Under the pieces are notes generated by a model, which was given only the letters and a program-made list of their open reading frames with translations, searched no databases and was not told the origin of the DNA. A DNA stretch of 39,278 nt from Candidatus Paralachnospira sangeri. GTDB lineage: Bacteria; Bacillota; Clostridia; Lachnospirales; Lachnospiraceae. The translations under genes and the position numbers were made by a program. How positions within the stretch are numbered: position 1 is the stretch's first letter; the number at the start of each line of letters is the position of its first letter. The DNA lies in the NCBI GenBank assembly GCA_904397815.1, contig CAJFOT010000006.1, forward strand, positions 1 to 39,278, read 5' to 3'. Positions 24,475 through 32,281 of the stretch are shown here, one piece after another.

Positions 24475-26769
24475 TCAGTGACATTTGCTCCAGCCGCAGC
24501 TCTTGCAGATATTGCAGCCCTCTTCAAAAATAAGAGGCTCGCCGCATTCCGGACAATACAGCCGGTTCACTGTTCCTTCATTGCTGACAGCCTTCGGCTT
24601 CGGCGCTTTTTTATCTGTTCTGGCGCCGGAGTTTTCCTTCTCTCTGTCCCGCTGAACCGTCAGTTCTTCCTGCATCTCGTTATACATGTCCATCAAAGCG
24701 TTGCCCACTGCCATCGGGCAGCATGCTCCCTTGCTGGTATCCTTTCTGGTTACCCGTCTGGCTGTGTAGGACGGGCAGGAACCGCTGGAATTCAGCTGAT
24801 CTACAATCGTCTCTATATCAATGCCGCCTCTGGCGCTGATGGAAATCATTCTGGACAGACCTACCATAAAATTATTGCAGCCGCCGGTAGAACCCTTGCT
24901 CAGATAAGTTTCCAGCAAAGCTCCTGTATGAGGGTCAAAAAGGGCAATACAGTGCAGACTGCCGCAGCCGGTGGTCAGCTTTCTCTTTTTCCCGATCACA
25001 TCATCAGTTACCAGCAGGATCTCTCCTCGCTTCAGCCCCTCGCCGGCAGACAGCTTCTTTGCGTCTTTTTTCTCGCTGGTGGTCAGAACCCCGGTCCGTT
25101 TGCAGCCATCCCGGAATATGGTAATACCCTTCAGCCCTTTTTCATAGGCATACATATAAAGGCTCTCTGTCTCTTCCACAGTAAACCGGTTAGACACATT
25201 CACGGTAGAGCTGATGGAAGCGTCAATGTGAGTCTGCCAGACAGCCTGCATATCAATCCGCTGGCGGTAGCCCAGGGTCATGGCCGTCACAAAGTAGTCC
25301 GGCAGGGAGGCATCGCTCTTCAGATTATGCCGCTTCATATAATCCTCCACGATTTTGGTGTATACCTTATAGTATACCTCCGTCCCATGGAGAGACTCGG
25401 TCTTGCGCTCATAATAATTGGCGTAAATCGGCTCGATGCCGCCGGAAATTCCCAGCATTGTAGAGATCGTTCCTGTGGGCGCGATGGTCAGCAGCTGGGA
25501 ATTCCGCAGCCCATGCTTGCGCACCAGTTCCCTGGTTTTTTCCGTAGTATTGGCCAGAAAATAGGGGGTAGACATAATCTCATCGATGTTGCAGGCCGGG
25601 AAAGCACCATACTCCTTTGCCAGCTTGGCAGAAGCGGCAATGGCGGAATCTGCCATGGCAAACCCGATATTGTCGCACATCTTTACCGCGTCCTCATCTC
25701 CATAAGTCAGTCCCAGTTTAATCAGGCAGTCTGCCAGTCCCATGATTCCCAGACCGATCTGGCGCCACTGGGCCACACTCTGCCGCTGTTCCTCCAGGGG
25801 GTGAAGGGGCAGCCCTTCCTCCAGCACCTCATTCATCGCCCCTACGGAAACCTCCACACAATGTTTGAAGCCTTCGAAATCAAACTGGGAATGCTCTGTA
25901 AAAGGATCCAGGACAAATTCTGCCAGATTGATGCTGCCCAGCAGACAGCTTCCGCCTGCCGGCAGAGGCTCCTCTGCACAGGGATTTACGCCGGCATAGG
26001 AAAATGACACCGTATTGCTCAGCAGATTCCAGCCGGAGATTCTGTCCCAGAACAATGCGCCCGGCTCCGCATAATCCCAGTTGGTCTCTGCAATCCGCCG
26101 GAACAGGCTTCGGGCATTTACCCTCCGCTCAATTACCTCCCCGGTGGCTTCCCTGGTATAGTGAAGCAGGTAATCCTCATTTTTTTTGACCGCCTGCATA
26201 AAATCTTCATGAACACGGACAGAAATATTGGCCTTGGTCACCTTCTCCAAGTCTGTTTTTAAATTGATAAACTCTTCCACATCCGGATGGGAACAGTCAA
26301 TAGAAATCATCAGAGCGCCCCGGCGGCCATTCTGGCCGATCAGTGCCGTCACCAAAGAGTACAGCTCCATAAATGAAACGGAACCGCTTGTCTCCTTCGC
26401 CGCATTGTTGATCCGCGCGCCTCTGGGACTCAGGCGGGAGATATCCACGCCGCAGCCGCCGCCATAGCTGTAGGTACGGGCCAGCTTCTTCGCACAGTCA
26501 AAAATACTTTCAATATTATCCTCCGGCGGTTCTACCACATAACAATTGGAAAAAGTAATCTTTCGGCCTTCATACTCCAGCCCTCTGTTGGACAGGATTC
26601 TTCCGCCGAACAGAAATTTTTTCTGCCGGATATATTCGGCAATCTCCTGATTGCCGCCGCTGATCCGGACCAGCCACTCCTCAAAGCTTTCTCCCTGATT
26701 ACAATATTTTTTTGTCCAAATATCAGTCCCCAGCTTATTATCTTCGCCGAGCCACTCTTCTACCGTCAT
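24475..26769 (-). CDS. nrdJ: Adenosylcobalamin-dependent (class II) ribonucleotide reductase
   Basis: A 764-residue enzyme that makes deoxyribonucleotides using B12. Motifs in order: GGRILSNRG near 53, redox Cys in FSNCYVVEPPEDN near 75, YSYGGGCGVDISRLSPRG near 103, the finger loop NPCAEEPLPAGGSCLLGSIN near 265 (thiyl-radical Cys, with Asn and Glu), LTIAPTGTISTMLGISGGIEP near 430, and a C-terminal zinc-ribbon-like YCPECG...CNICKSCGWSKC for thiol recharging. ATG 26769 is chosen for the GAGGAG site; the frame is open to 26841 but overlaps the promoter. No cobalamin riboswitch is apparent, but two NrdR-like boxes flank the promoter. Confidence 0.95.
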   Translation of the reverse strand: MTVEEWLGEDNKLGTDIWTKKYCNQGESFEEWLVRISGGNQEIAEYIRQKKFLFGGRILSNRGLEYEGRKITFSNCYVVEPPEDNIESIFDCAKKLARTYSYGGGCGVDISRLSPRGARINNAAKETSGSVSFMELYSLVTALIGQNGRRGALMISIDCSHPDVEEFINLKTDLEKVTKANISVRVHEDFMQAVKKNEDYLLHYTREATGEVIERRVNARSLFRRIAETNWDYAEPGALFWDRISGWNLLSNTVSFSYAGVNPCAEEPLPAGGSCLLGSINLAEFVLDPFTEHSQFDFEGFKHCVEVSVGAMNEVLEEGLPLHPLEEQRQSVAQWRQIGLGIMGLADCLIKLGLTYGDEDAVKMCDNIGFAMADSAIAASAKLAKEYGAFPACNIDEIMSTPYFLANTTEKTRELVRKHGLRNSQLLTIAPTGTISTMLGISGGIEPIYANYYERKTESLHGTEVYYKVYTKIVEDYMKRHNLKSDASLPDYFVTAMTLGYRQRIDMQAVWQTHIDASISSTVNVSNRFTVEETESLYMYAYEKGLKGITIFRDGCKRTGVLTTSEKKDAKKLSAGEGLKRGEILLVTDDVIGKKRKLTTGCGSLHCIALFDPHTGALLETYLSKGSTGGCNNFMVGLSRMISISARGGIDIETIVDQLNSSGSCPSYTARRVTRKDTSKGACCPMAVGNALMDMYNEMQEELTVQRDREKENSGARTDKKAPKPKAVSNEGTVNRLYCPECGEPLIFEEGCNICKSCGWSKCH

Positions 26770-26794
26770 GCTTCGCTCCTCTTTCCTCACTAAA

Positions 26795-26841
26795 ATACAA
26801 CATATAGAGTTAATGTTATCATCAGACACAAAAAATATCAA
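26795..26841 (-). promoter_or_regulatory. nrdJ promoter with probable tandem NrdR boxes
   Basis: The promoter is TTGATA (26841-26836), a 17-nt spacer, TAACAT (26818-26813). Two sites resemble the NrdR box ACACWATATWTWGTGT: TTGATATTTTTTGTGT (26841-26826, about 11 of 16) over the -35, and ACTCTATATGTTGTAT (26810-26795, about 13 of 16) after the -10. Their starts are exactly 31 bp apart, the spacing expected for NrdR pairs, which repress ribonucleotide reductase genes. Confidence 0.6.
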
Positions 26842-26865
26842 GACTTGACAAAAGAGCTGATTCCG

Positions 26866-26993
26866 TATATCATGTCTCTTTCATGATATATTTCCCCTTC
26901 GCCCGCCCGGGCAGTCACCAAATTGTAATCTTTTTCTGGTATCATGTTTTCTCAGCGATATGATGTCCGCATGGCCAGCAGACATGATATAAT
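26866..26993. promoter_or_regulatory. Divergent control region with ATCATG motifs and the regulator promoter
   Basis: TATATCATG (26866-26874) and CATGATATA (26882-26890) form a perfect inverted repeat with a 7-nt loop. The core ATCATG/CATGAT recurs at 26941-26946 and 26983-26988. The last copy runs into TATAAT at 26988-26993, the -10 of the plus-strand response regulator; there is no good -35, so activation or autoregulation is likely. The leader would be under 20 nt. Confidence 0.5.
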
Positions 26994-27017
26994 AGAGTCC
27001 AAAGAGGTGAAATGCTG

Positions 27018-27689
27018 ATGATTGAATTATACTACGCGGAAGATGACCAGGATATTGCAGAAAATGTAAAGGCATATTTGGAGCAGAAAGGATTCCACGT
27101 GTCGGTATTCCCTACCCTGGGACAGCTTAGGCAGGCACTGGATACAGGCCTGCCATCTCTCATCCTCCTGGACTGGAATATGCCGGATGGCCGCGGAGAC
27201 AGTCTGTGCCAGTGGATACGAAACAGATGGACCGAACTGCCGGTCATCTTTCTCACTGTCCGCAGCGATTCCCGCGACATTGTAGCCGGCTTCCAAAACG
27301 GCGCTGACGATTATGTGGTAAAACCTTTTGAACTGGAGGTATTGTATTCCAGAATTCAGGCTCTGCTCCGAAGGAGCGGAAATGTGACAGCCCGGTATCT
27401 TTCCTGCGGCGGAATCACCATTGACCGGGAACGCAGAACAGTTTTCTGCCGCTGCGAAGAAATCAGCCTGACCGGCGCAGAATATCAGCTTCTTCTGCAT
27501 CTGATGCTGAACAGAGGCAGAACAGTGACCAGAGAAAATATCCTGGAACAGATATGGGATACAAAAGGAAGTTATGTAAACAATAATACCCTGACTGTCA
27601 CGATGAAACGGCTGCGGGACAAATTAGGACAGCCAGCCTGTCTGAAAACAATCAGAAGTGTGGGATACCGAATGGAGGATATTATATGA
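27018..27689 (+). CDS. OmpR-family response regulator
   Basis: A 223-residue regulator. The receiver has YYAEDD, the phospho-Asp in LILLDWNMPDGRG (about 52), and Lys in DDYVVKPFELEVL (about 101). The winged-helix domain (about 125-222) has LTGAEYQLLLHLM, RENILEQIWD, NNTLTVTMKRLRDKLG and KTIRSVGYRM. Start ATG 27018 is 7 nt from AGAGGTGA; ATG 27012 is only 1 nt away and unlikely. The stop overlaps the kinase start in ATGA. The branch (VanR- or BceR-like) is not certain, and no transporter or resistance gene follows. Confidence 0.9.
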   Translation: MIELYYAEDDQDIAENVKAYLEQKGFHVSVFPTLGQLRQALDTGLPSLILLDWNMPDGRGDSLCQWIRNRWTELPVIFLTVRSDSRDIVAGFQNGADDYVVKPFELEVLYSRIQALLRRSGNVTARYLSCGGITIDRERRTVFCRCEEISLTGAEYQLLLHLMLNRGRTVTRENILEQIWDTKGSYVNNNTLTVTMKRLRDKLGQPACLKTIRSVGYRMEDII

Positions 27690-28870
27690 GCGGACGAAAA
27701 CACATTTTTATCATTCTGGCTGTGACAGTCTCAGTCAGCTTAACCGCTTCCGCTCTCACTGCGCTGTTTCTTTTCCGCTATTACAGCAGACTTCAGTTTG
27801 ATATGGCAGACGACATCTGCAGGGAAGTGCTGGAACAGGATCCGAATGTACAGCCGGTTCTCTCTGCCGCCTTAAAAGAATATACTGTCTCAGGCCAGGA
27901 CAGCAGTATGAACAGCAGCCTTCTGACAGCATGGGGCTACCGTGAATCCGATTTTTCCGGTACGGTTTCCCACTGGCATCTGGCAGCAGCGGCAGCAGGA
28001 GTTCTGTCAGGAATTTTTCTGTTTGCCTGTACATTTTTATATCGAAACCGGACAGAGTCAGCACGTATTCAGGCACTGACAAATGATTTGGAAAAAATCA
28101 ATATGGGAAAAGCTGCATTTTTGTCAGTTCACGGTGAAGATGTTTTCTCCAGGCTGGAAGATGAAATATACAAGACTGTCACCTTCCTCTATCAGACAAA
28201 AGATGCCGCAGTAACGGCGAAAAAGGATTTTGCGGACAATCTGTCCAATATCGCCCACCAGATCAAAACACCCATCACCGCGATCTCACTGTCTGTCCAG
28301 ACAATGAAGCAAGAAAGAGACAATCCATATACAAAACAGATTCAAAAACAACTCCGGAGGCTTACCCGTCTGGAGGAATCGCTTCTGCTCCTGTCACGCC
28401 TGGACGCTGGTGTGCTGCCGCTTCATAAGGAAGAGATCGATGTATTCACAGTTCTCACCCTGGCAGCAGACGAGCTCCAGGAACTATTCGCCCAGTCAGG
28501 AACCTCTATCCGCATTCCCGAGCTGGGACAGATGGCAGTGACGGCGGACTGGGACTGGACGATAGAGATCTTTATCAATCTGATGAAAAACTGCGGGGAA
28601 CACAACACAGGAGGAATTGTTCACTGTTTCTACAGTCAGAATCCTATGTACACCGAAATTCTGATCTGGGATGAGGGAAAAGGATTCGATCAGGAAGATA
28701 TTCCCCATCTGTTCGAGCGATTCTACCGGGGCAAGAACGCCCGGGAAGGAGGCATCGGCATCGGGCTGGCGCTGGCAAAAGAGATGATGGAACGGCAGAA
28801 CGGAACCCTCCGGGCCGGAAATATGCCCGGAGGCGGCGCCTGCTTTGAAATCCGCTTTTACAGCTGCTGA
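27686..28870 (+). CDS. Membrane sensor histidine kinase
   Basis: A 394-residue kinase with two membrane helices (about 6-28 and 95-117) enclosing an extracytoplasmic sensor of about 65 residues. The phospho-His lies in ADNLSNIAHQIKTPITAISL near 193, the N box in INLMKNCGEH, and G boxes in WDEGKGFDQEDIPHLFERFY and GIGIGLALAKEMM. There is no HAMP signature. It is cotranscribed with the preceding regulator. The following gene is convergent, only 31 nt away, so this system has no neighbouring target operon. Confidence 0.92.
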   Translation: MSGRKHIFIILAVTVSVSLTASALTALFLFRYYSRLQFDMADDICREVLEQDPNVQPVLSAALKEYTVSGQDSSMNSSLLTAWGYRESDFSGTVSHWHLAAAAAGVLSGIFLFACTFLYRNRTESARIQALTNDLEKINMGKAAFLSVHGEDVFSRLEDEIYKTVTFLYQTKDAAVTAKKDFADNLSNIAHQIKTPITAISLSVQTMKQERDNPYTKQIQKQLRRLTRLEESLLLLSRLDAGVLPLHKEEIDVFTVLTLAADELQELFAQSGTSIRIPELGQMAVTADWDWTIEIFINLMKNCGEHNTGGIVHCFYSQNPMYTEILIWDEGKGFDQEDIPHLFERFYRGKNAREGGIGIGLALAKEMMERQNGTLRAGNMPGGGACFEIRFYSC

Positions 28871-28901
28871 GCCGTCCTCCCCCGGCAGACTGCCTGTGCC
28901 C

Positions 28902-30410
28902 TTATTCCTCCAGCGCCTCCAGCAGCCCCTTATAATTGCTGGACAGAACGCCCTGATAGTGCGCGTTCTTTTTGTTTTTGGCCACCTCTGCAGCCGCCTT
29001 GTCCAGAGGCGCCAGCGTGCCTGCGCCGCCGATGCAGCCGCCCGGGCAGGCCATTCCTTCCAGCAGATAACCGTTGTATTTGCCGGCTTTGGCCACCATC
29101 AGCATCTTCCGGCATTCTGCCAGCCCTTCTGCCCGGACTACCTTCACCTCCCGTTCAGGGTCCATCTCATGGATACAGTTCACCACAGCCTGGGCCACGC
29201 CGCCGCTGACGGCGAAATTCCGCCCGTCCCCGCTGGCCTCTGACAGAGGGCTCTCCTCGGTAATCTGATCAAAGGCAATCGTCTTCGCCTCCATCATCCC
29301 CATCAGTTCTTCAAAAGTCAGGACAAAATCCACATCGCTGCGAATGCTCTTCCGACTGGCCTCCAGTTTTTTCGCCGCACAGGGACCGATAAAAGCCACT
29401 TTGCATCCGGGATGTTTTTTCTTGATCAGCCGTCCGGTCAGCACCATGGGTGTCAGTGCCATGGAAATGCAGTGGGCATACTCGGGAAACAGCTTCTTCG
29501 CCATCACAGACCAGGAGGGGCAGCAGGAGGTTCCCATGAAAGGCAGCTTCTCCGGCACCTCATTGATAAAGTCCCTGGCCTCCTCGATGGTGCACAGGTC
29601 TGCCCCCACGGCTACCTCTACCACATCCTCGAATCCCAGCAGCTGCATCGCTTTTCTGAATTTCTCCGGCGTCAGCTCCTTTCCGAACTGCCCGACAAAA
29701 GCCGGCGCCACCGCGGCGTATACCGGCGTATCGCTCTTGATCGCCAGGATTGTCTGGAAAATCTGGCCTTTATCGGCGATGGCGCCGAAAGGACAGTTCA
29801 CCAGACACATGCCGCAGGACACACACTTGTCCTGGTCGATGTGGGCCCGCCCCAGCTCGTCCGTTGTAATCGCCTTCATCCCGCAGGCCTGGGCGCAGGG
29901 ACGCTCCAGCTTGATAATGGCATGGTACGGGCAGGCATTGACGCATTTCCCGCATTTGATACATTTTTCCTGGTCGATGACCGACCTGCCGTTCTGAATC
30001 GAAACTGCATCCTTCGGGCACACCTCCACACAAGGGTGTCCCAGACAGCCCTGGCAGCAGTCCGTCACCCGCACCTCCCTGTCCGGGCAGGCATGGCAGG
30101 CAAATTTAATAATGTTAATCAGCGGCGGTTCATAATATTTTTCCGCCACAGCGCTCTCGTCAATTCCCTGGGAAATCGGCGCGTGCTCCGTCATCTTCCG
30201 CAGGGGCAGGCCGATGGCCAGCCGGAGCCGCTCCCCCACAATAGCACGTTCCAGAAATACACTGTCCCGGTATGAGGCGACTTCACCGGGGATGATCTTA
30301 TAGGGCAATTCCTCCATCCTCCTGTAATCGCCGCCCTCATAAGCCAGGCGCGCCACTTCTGTAAATATTTTTCTTCTGATTTCAGTAATGTTTGTGTAAA
30401 TGCCTCTCAT
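28902..30410 (-). CDS. [FeFe] hydrogenase, ferredoxin-type, group B-like
   Basis: A 502-residue monomeric hydrogenase. An N-terminal region with CHACPDREVRVTDCC and CLGHPCVEVCP is followed by CIKCGKCVNACPYHAI, PCAQACGMKAIT and CVSCGMCLVNCPFGAI, enough for several 4Fe-4S clusters. H-cluster motifs: L1 TSCCPSW (near 290), L2 FIGPCAAKKLEA (near 345) and L3 EGMACPGGCIGGAG (near 450). The GPC form of L2, in place of the MPC of classical group A enzymes, and the N-terminal layout suggest group B. It reversibly reduces protons with ferredoxin; its direction in the cell is unknown. Start ATG 30410 has AGGAGAT upstream. No HydEFG maturases are in the window. Confidence 0.9.
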   Translation of the reverse strand: MRGIYTNITEIRRKIFTEVARLAYEGGDYRRMEELPYKIIPGEVASYRDSVFLERAIVGERLRLAIGLPLRKMTEHAPISQGIDESAVAEKYYEPPLINIIKFACHACPDREVRVTDCCQGCLGHPCVEVCPKDAVSIQNGRSVIDQEKCIKCGKCVNACPYHAIIKLERPCAQACGMKAITTDELGRAHIDQDKCVSCGMCLVNCPFGAIADKGQIFQTILAIKSDTPVYAAVAPAFVGQFGKELTPEKFRKAMQLLGFEDVVEVAVGADLCTIEEARDFINEVPEKLPFMGTSCCPSWSVMAKKLFPEYAHCISMALTPMVLTGRLIKKKHPGCKVAFIGPCAAKKLEASRKSIRSDVDFVLTFEELMGMMEAKTIAFDQITEESPLSEASGDGRNFAVSGGVAQAVVNCIHEMDPEREVKVVRAEGLAECRKMLMVAKAGKYNGYLLEGMACPGGCIGGAGTLAPLDKAAAEVAKNKKNAHYQGVLSSNYKGLLEALEE

Positions 30411-30481
30411 ACTCCATCTCCTATCTGGAAGCTTTGCCTCGGGAATCAAAATTGTGGTTTCCGACATCATTTCAACATCAT

Positions 30482-30535
30482 ATTATACAAATTTTTAATG
30501 AAATTATTGTCGAAAATCACGTTTTTCTTATTATA
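30482..30535 (-). promoter_or_regulatory. Two -10 boxes upstream of the hydrogenase gene
   Basis: TATAAT occurs on the minus strand at 30535-30530 (preceded by TGTGG, extended -10) and at 30487-30482. Neither has a consensus -35. They would give leaders of about 115 and 65 nt. The AT-rich gap 30471-30595 holds nothing else I can name; no Rex-type TTGTTAA site is present. Confidence 0.5.
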
Positions 30536-30595
30536 CCACAATTTCTGTGTTTGAGAAGCATTTCCCCTGATGGTACTGAAAAAAGAGCAATCGGC

Positions 30596-31324
30596 CTAAG
30601 GTCTCTGCTGTCCTATGATCTGATCCAGGGCGTTTTTCAGGATGTCATAGCTGACCGCGCCTCTGGCGTATCCCGCTATATATCCGTCCGCTCCCACAAT
30701 CACCGTCATCGGAAGCCCTGTAACGCCGTACTGGTAGCAGGCATCATACTGCAGATCATAGAAAACAGGGAAGGTGTATCCCTCTTCCTCAATATATGCC
30801 ATGGCTGTGTCCTGGGTCTCACTGTTCCCGTCAGTGGCATTAATCATCATAACCTGAATCTGGTCGCCGTATTCCTCGTAAATCTGCTGAAAGGCCGGCA
30901 TTTCCGACACACAGTAGCCGCACCAGGTAGCCCAGAAATTCATCAGGACAACCGTTCCCTCATAATCGGACAGCCTCACCTCATTTCCTTCCCCGTCATA
31001 TACGGTAAAATCAAAGGCCTCCATCCTGTCTGCTTCTGTCTCCTCTCCGTCACTCTCAGCTCCGGGCTCTGTTTCTGTCTCCGCCGCCGTTTCCCCTGCG
31101 CCATTTCCGCCGGTCTCCTCTGTCCCGCTTCCGTCAGTCTCCTCAGTTCCGCTTCCGCCAGCCTCCCCGCCTTCACTTCCGGCACTCTCCTCTGTGCTTC
31201 CGCCGACGGACACCCATTCCGGCACATCTGTCTGTGAGCGCAGCATCTGGTACGCAATGACAGCTGCCAGAATCAGCAGGACCAGAATCACAGCCGTCAG
31301 CATCGCTTTCTTTTTCTCTCCCAT
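30596..31324 (-). CDS. TlpA-like membrane-anchored thioredoxin
   Basis: A 242-residue protein with one N-terminal membrane helix (about 8-28), a low-complexity linker of about 60 residues made of Gly/Thr/Glu/Ser repeats (GTEET, GSGTEET, GGNGAGET), and a TlpA/ResA-type thioredoxin domain. The active site is WATWCGYCVSEMP near 140 and the cis-Pro loop is GVTGLPMTVIV near 205. The domain faces outside and should be reduced by the CcdA protein encoded just upstream (38-nt gap). ATG 31324 is chosen because GAGAGG is 8 nt away, while ATG 31333 abuts it. Its likely targets are exported thiol proteins. Confidence 0.92.
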   Translation of the reverse strand: MGEKKKAMLTAVILVLLILAAVIAYQMLRSQTDVPEWVSVGGSTEESAGSEGGEAGGSGTEETDGSGTEETGGNGAGETAAETETEPGAESDGEETEADRMEAFDFTVYDGEGNEVRLSDYEGTVVLMNFWATWCGYCVSEMPAFQQIYEEYGDQIQVMMINATDGNSETQDTAMAYIEEEGYTFPVFYDLQYDACYQYGVTGLPMTVIVGADGYIAGYARGAVSYDILKNALDQIIGQQRP

Positions 31325-31362
31325 AACATCCATCCTCTCTTAATCCATCTGCGTTTCGGAAA

Positions 31363-32034
31363 TCAGGCATAGCTGAGGGCAGCCAGCAGCCGGCTCATAT
31401 GCCCTGTCATCATAAAAATGCCCACAATCACCAGCAGAATCCCGCAGACCCGGTTAATCACGCTGTAATGGCTCTTAATCCACTGAAAGGCTCCCTTCAG
31501 CTGATCGATAAAGACAGCGCTGATGATAAAAGGAATCCCAAGCCCCAGCGAATAACACAGCAGCATCGCCACGCCCCTGCCCACTGTCCCCTGATTGGAG
31601 GCCAGCATCAGGGCAGAGCCGAGAAAGGTACCCACACATGGCGTCCACCCGACAGAAAACACCATGCCGAACAGAACCGCCTGTAAAAAGCCGGCAGGAG
31701 ACAGATCCGCCCGCATTCTGACTGTCCGGTTTAAAAAGGGAATCCGCAGAAACCCGGCGAAATTCAGGCCGAACACAATCACAATCAGGCCAGTAATCAG
31801 ATTCACCGCCCGCTGGTGCCGGGCCAGCAGGCTGCCCAGGCCGGCGGCAAACGCTCCCAGGGCCAGAAATACCAGCGTAAATCCAAGAACAAACCCCAGG
31901 GCATTCCCCACCGTCCGGCGGCGCCCCTGCTGTCCGTTTCCGGCAAAATACAGGATATAAATCGGAAGCATGGGAAGCAGGCAGGGGGAAATAAAGGTAA
32001 TCATCCCTTCCAGAAAAGCAACAAAATACTCCAT
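31363..32034 (-). CDS. ccdA: CcdA-type thiol-disulfide transmembrane carrier
   Basis: A 223-residue protein of six membrane helices, the minimal CcdA/DsbD-beta form that moves electrons from cytosolic thioredoxin to extracytoplasmic partners. The two redox cysteines are in FISPCLLPMLP (about 16) and VGWTPCVGTFLG (about 135), in the positions expected for helices 1 and 4. AAGGAG lies 9 nt before ATG 32034; the frame is open to 32340 only because it crosses the long inverted repeat, so the longer start is rejected. It forms an operon with the TlpA-like gene. Confidence 0.93.
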   Translation of the reverse strand: MEYFVAFLEGMITFISPCLLPMLPIYILYFAGNGQQGRRRTVGNALGFVLGFTLVFLALGAFAAGLGSLLARHQRAVNLITGLIVIVFGLNFAGFLRIPFLNRTVRMRADLSPAGFLQAVLFGMVFSVGWTPCVGTFLGSALMLASNQGTVGRGVAMLLCYSLGLGIPFIISAVFIDQLKGAFQWIKSHYSVINRVCGILLVIVGIFMMTGHMSRLLAALSYA

Positions 32035-32083
32035 CTGTACATTCTCCTTTAAAATATTCAGCCGCAGGGCGGCACTTGCCGCT

Positions 32084-32113
32084 ATTATAGCATGGATGCC
32101 GGGGAGCTGTAAA
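32084..32113 (-). promoter_or_regulatory. Promoter of ccdA-tlpA
   Basis: TTTACA (32113-32108), an 18-nt spacer and TATAAT (32089-32084) with an upstream TG make an extended -10 promoter. A short GCGGCA-AG-TGCCGC stem follows in the leader. The promoter sits 30 nt from the edge of the long inverted repeat. Confidence 0.72.
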
Positions 32114-32142
32114 ACAGATATATTCGCGTAGGCGGAAGGTAT

Positions 32143-32242
32143 GAACCGCAGGACGGGGAGGCAATGCTCCGGGACACAGCGCCATATGGGCGGGACATTC
32201 TGTCGCTGTGTCCCGGAGCATTGCCTCCCCGTCCTGCGGTTC
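32143..32242. repeat. 100-nt element with perfect 39-bp inverted arms
   Basis: Arm 32143-32181 (starting GAACCGCAGGACGGGG, ending GGGACACAGCG) is the exact reverse complement of 32204-32242. The 22-nt centre contains the palindrome CCATATGG. It lies 40 nt after the trpB2 stop and 30 nt before the ccdA promoter, and does not encode a protein. There is no T-run after it on either strand, so it is not a normal terminator. Perfect arms of this length point to a recently formed or mobile palindromic element, or an RNase III substrate. Confidence 0.95.
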
Positions 32243-32281
32243 TGGATACTGGCTACACAGGCCCTCGAACGAAAGCATCTA

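Noticed and set aside
24472-26007. A 511-codon open frame on the plus strand opposite nrdJ
   Set aside because: It is antisense to a clearly conserved enzyme, has no ribosome site and shows no family features; codon bias of nrdJ keeps the opposite frame open.
30471-30595. A Rex redox operator upstream of the hydrogenase
   Set aside because: No TTGTTAA-type palindrome is present in the gap.
32143-32242. The long palindrome as an intrinsic terminator of trpB2
   Set aside because: No T-run follows on either strand and the arms are several times longer than terminator stems.
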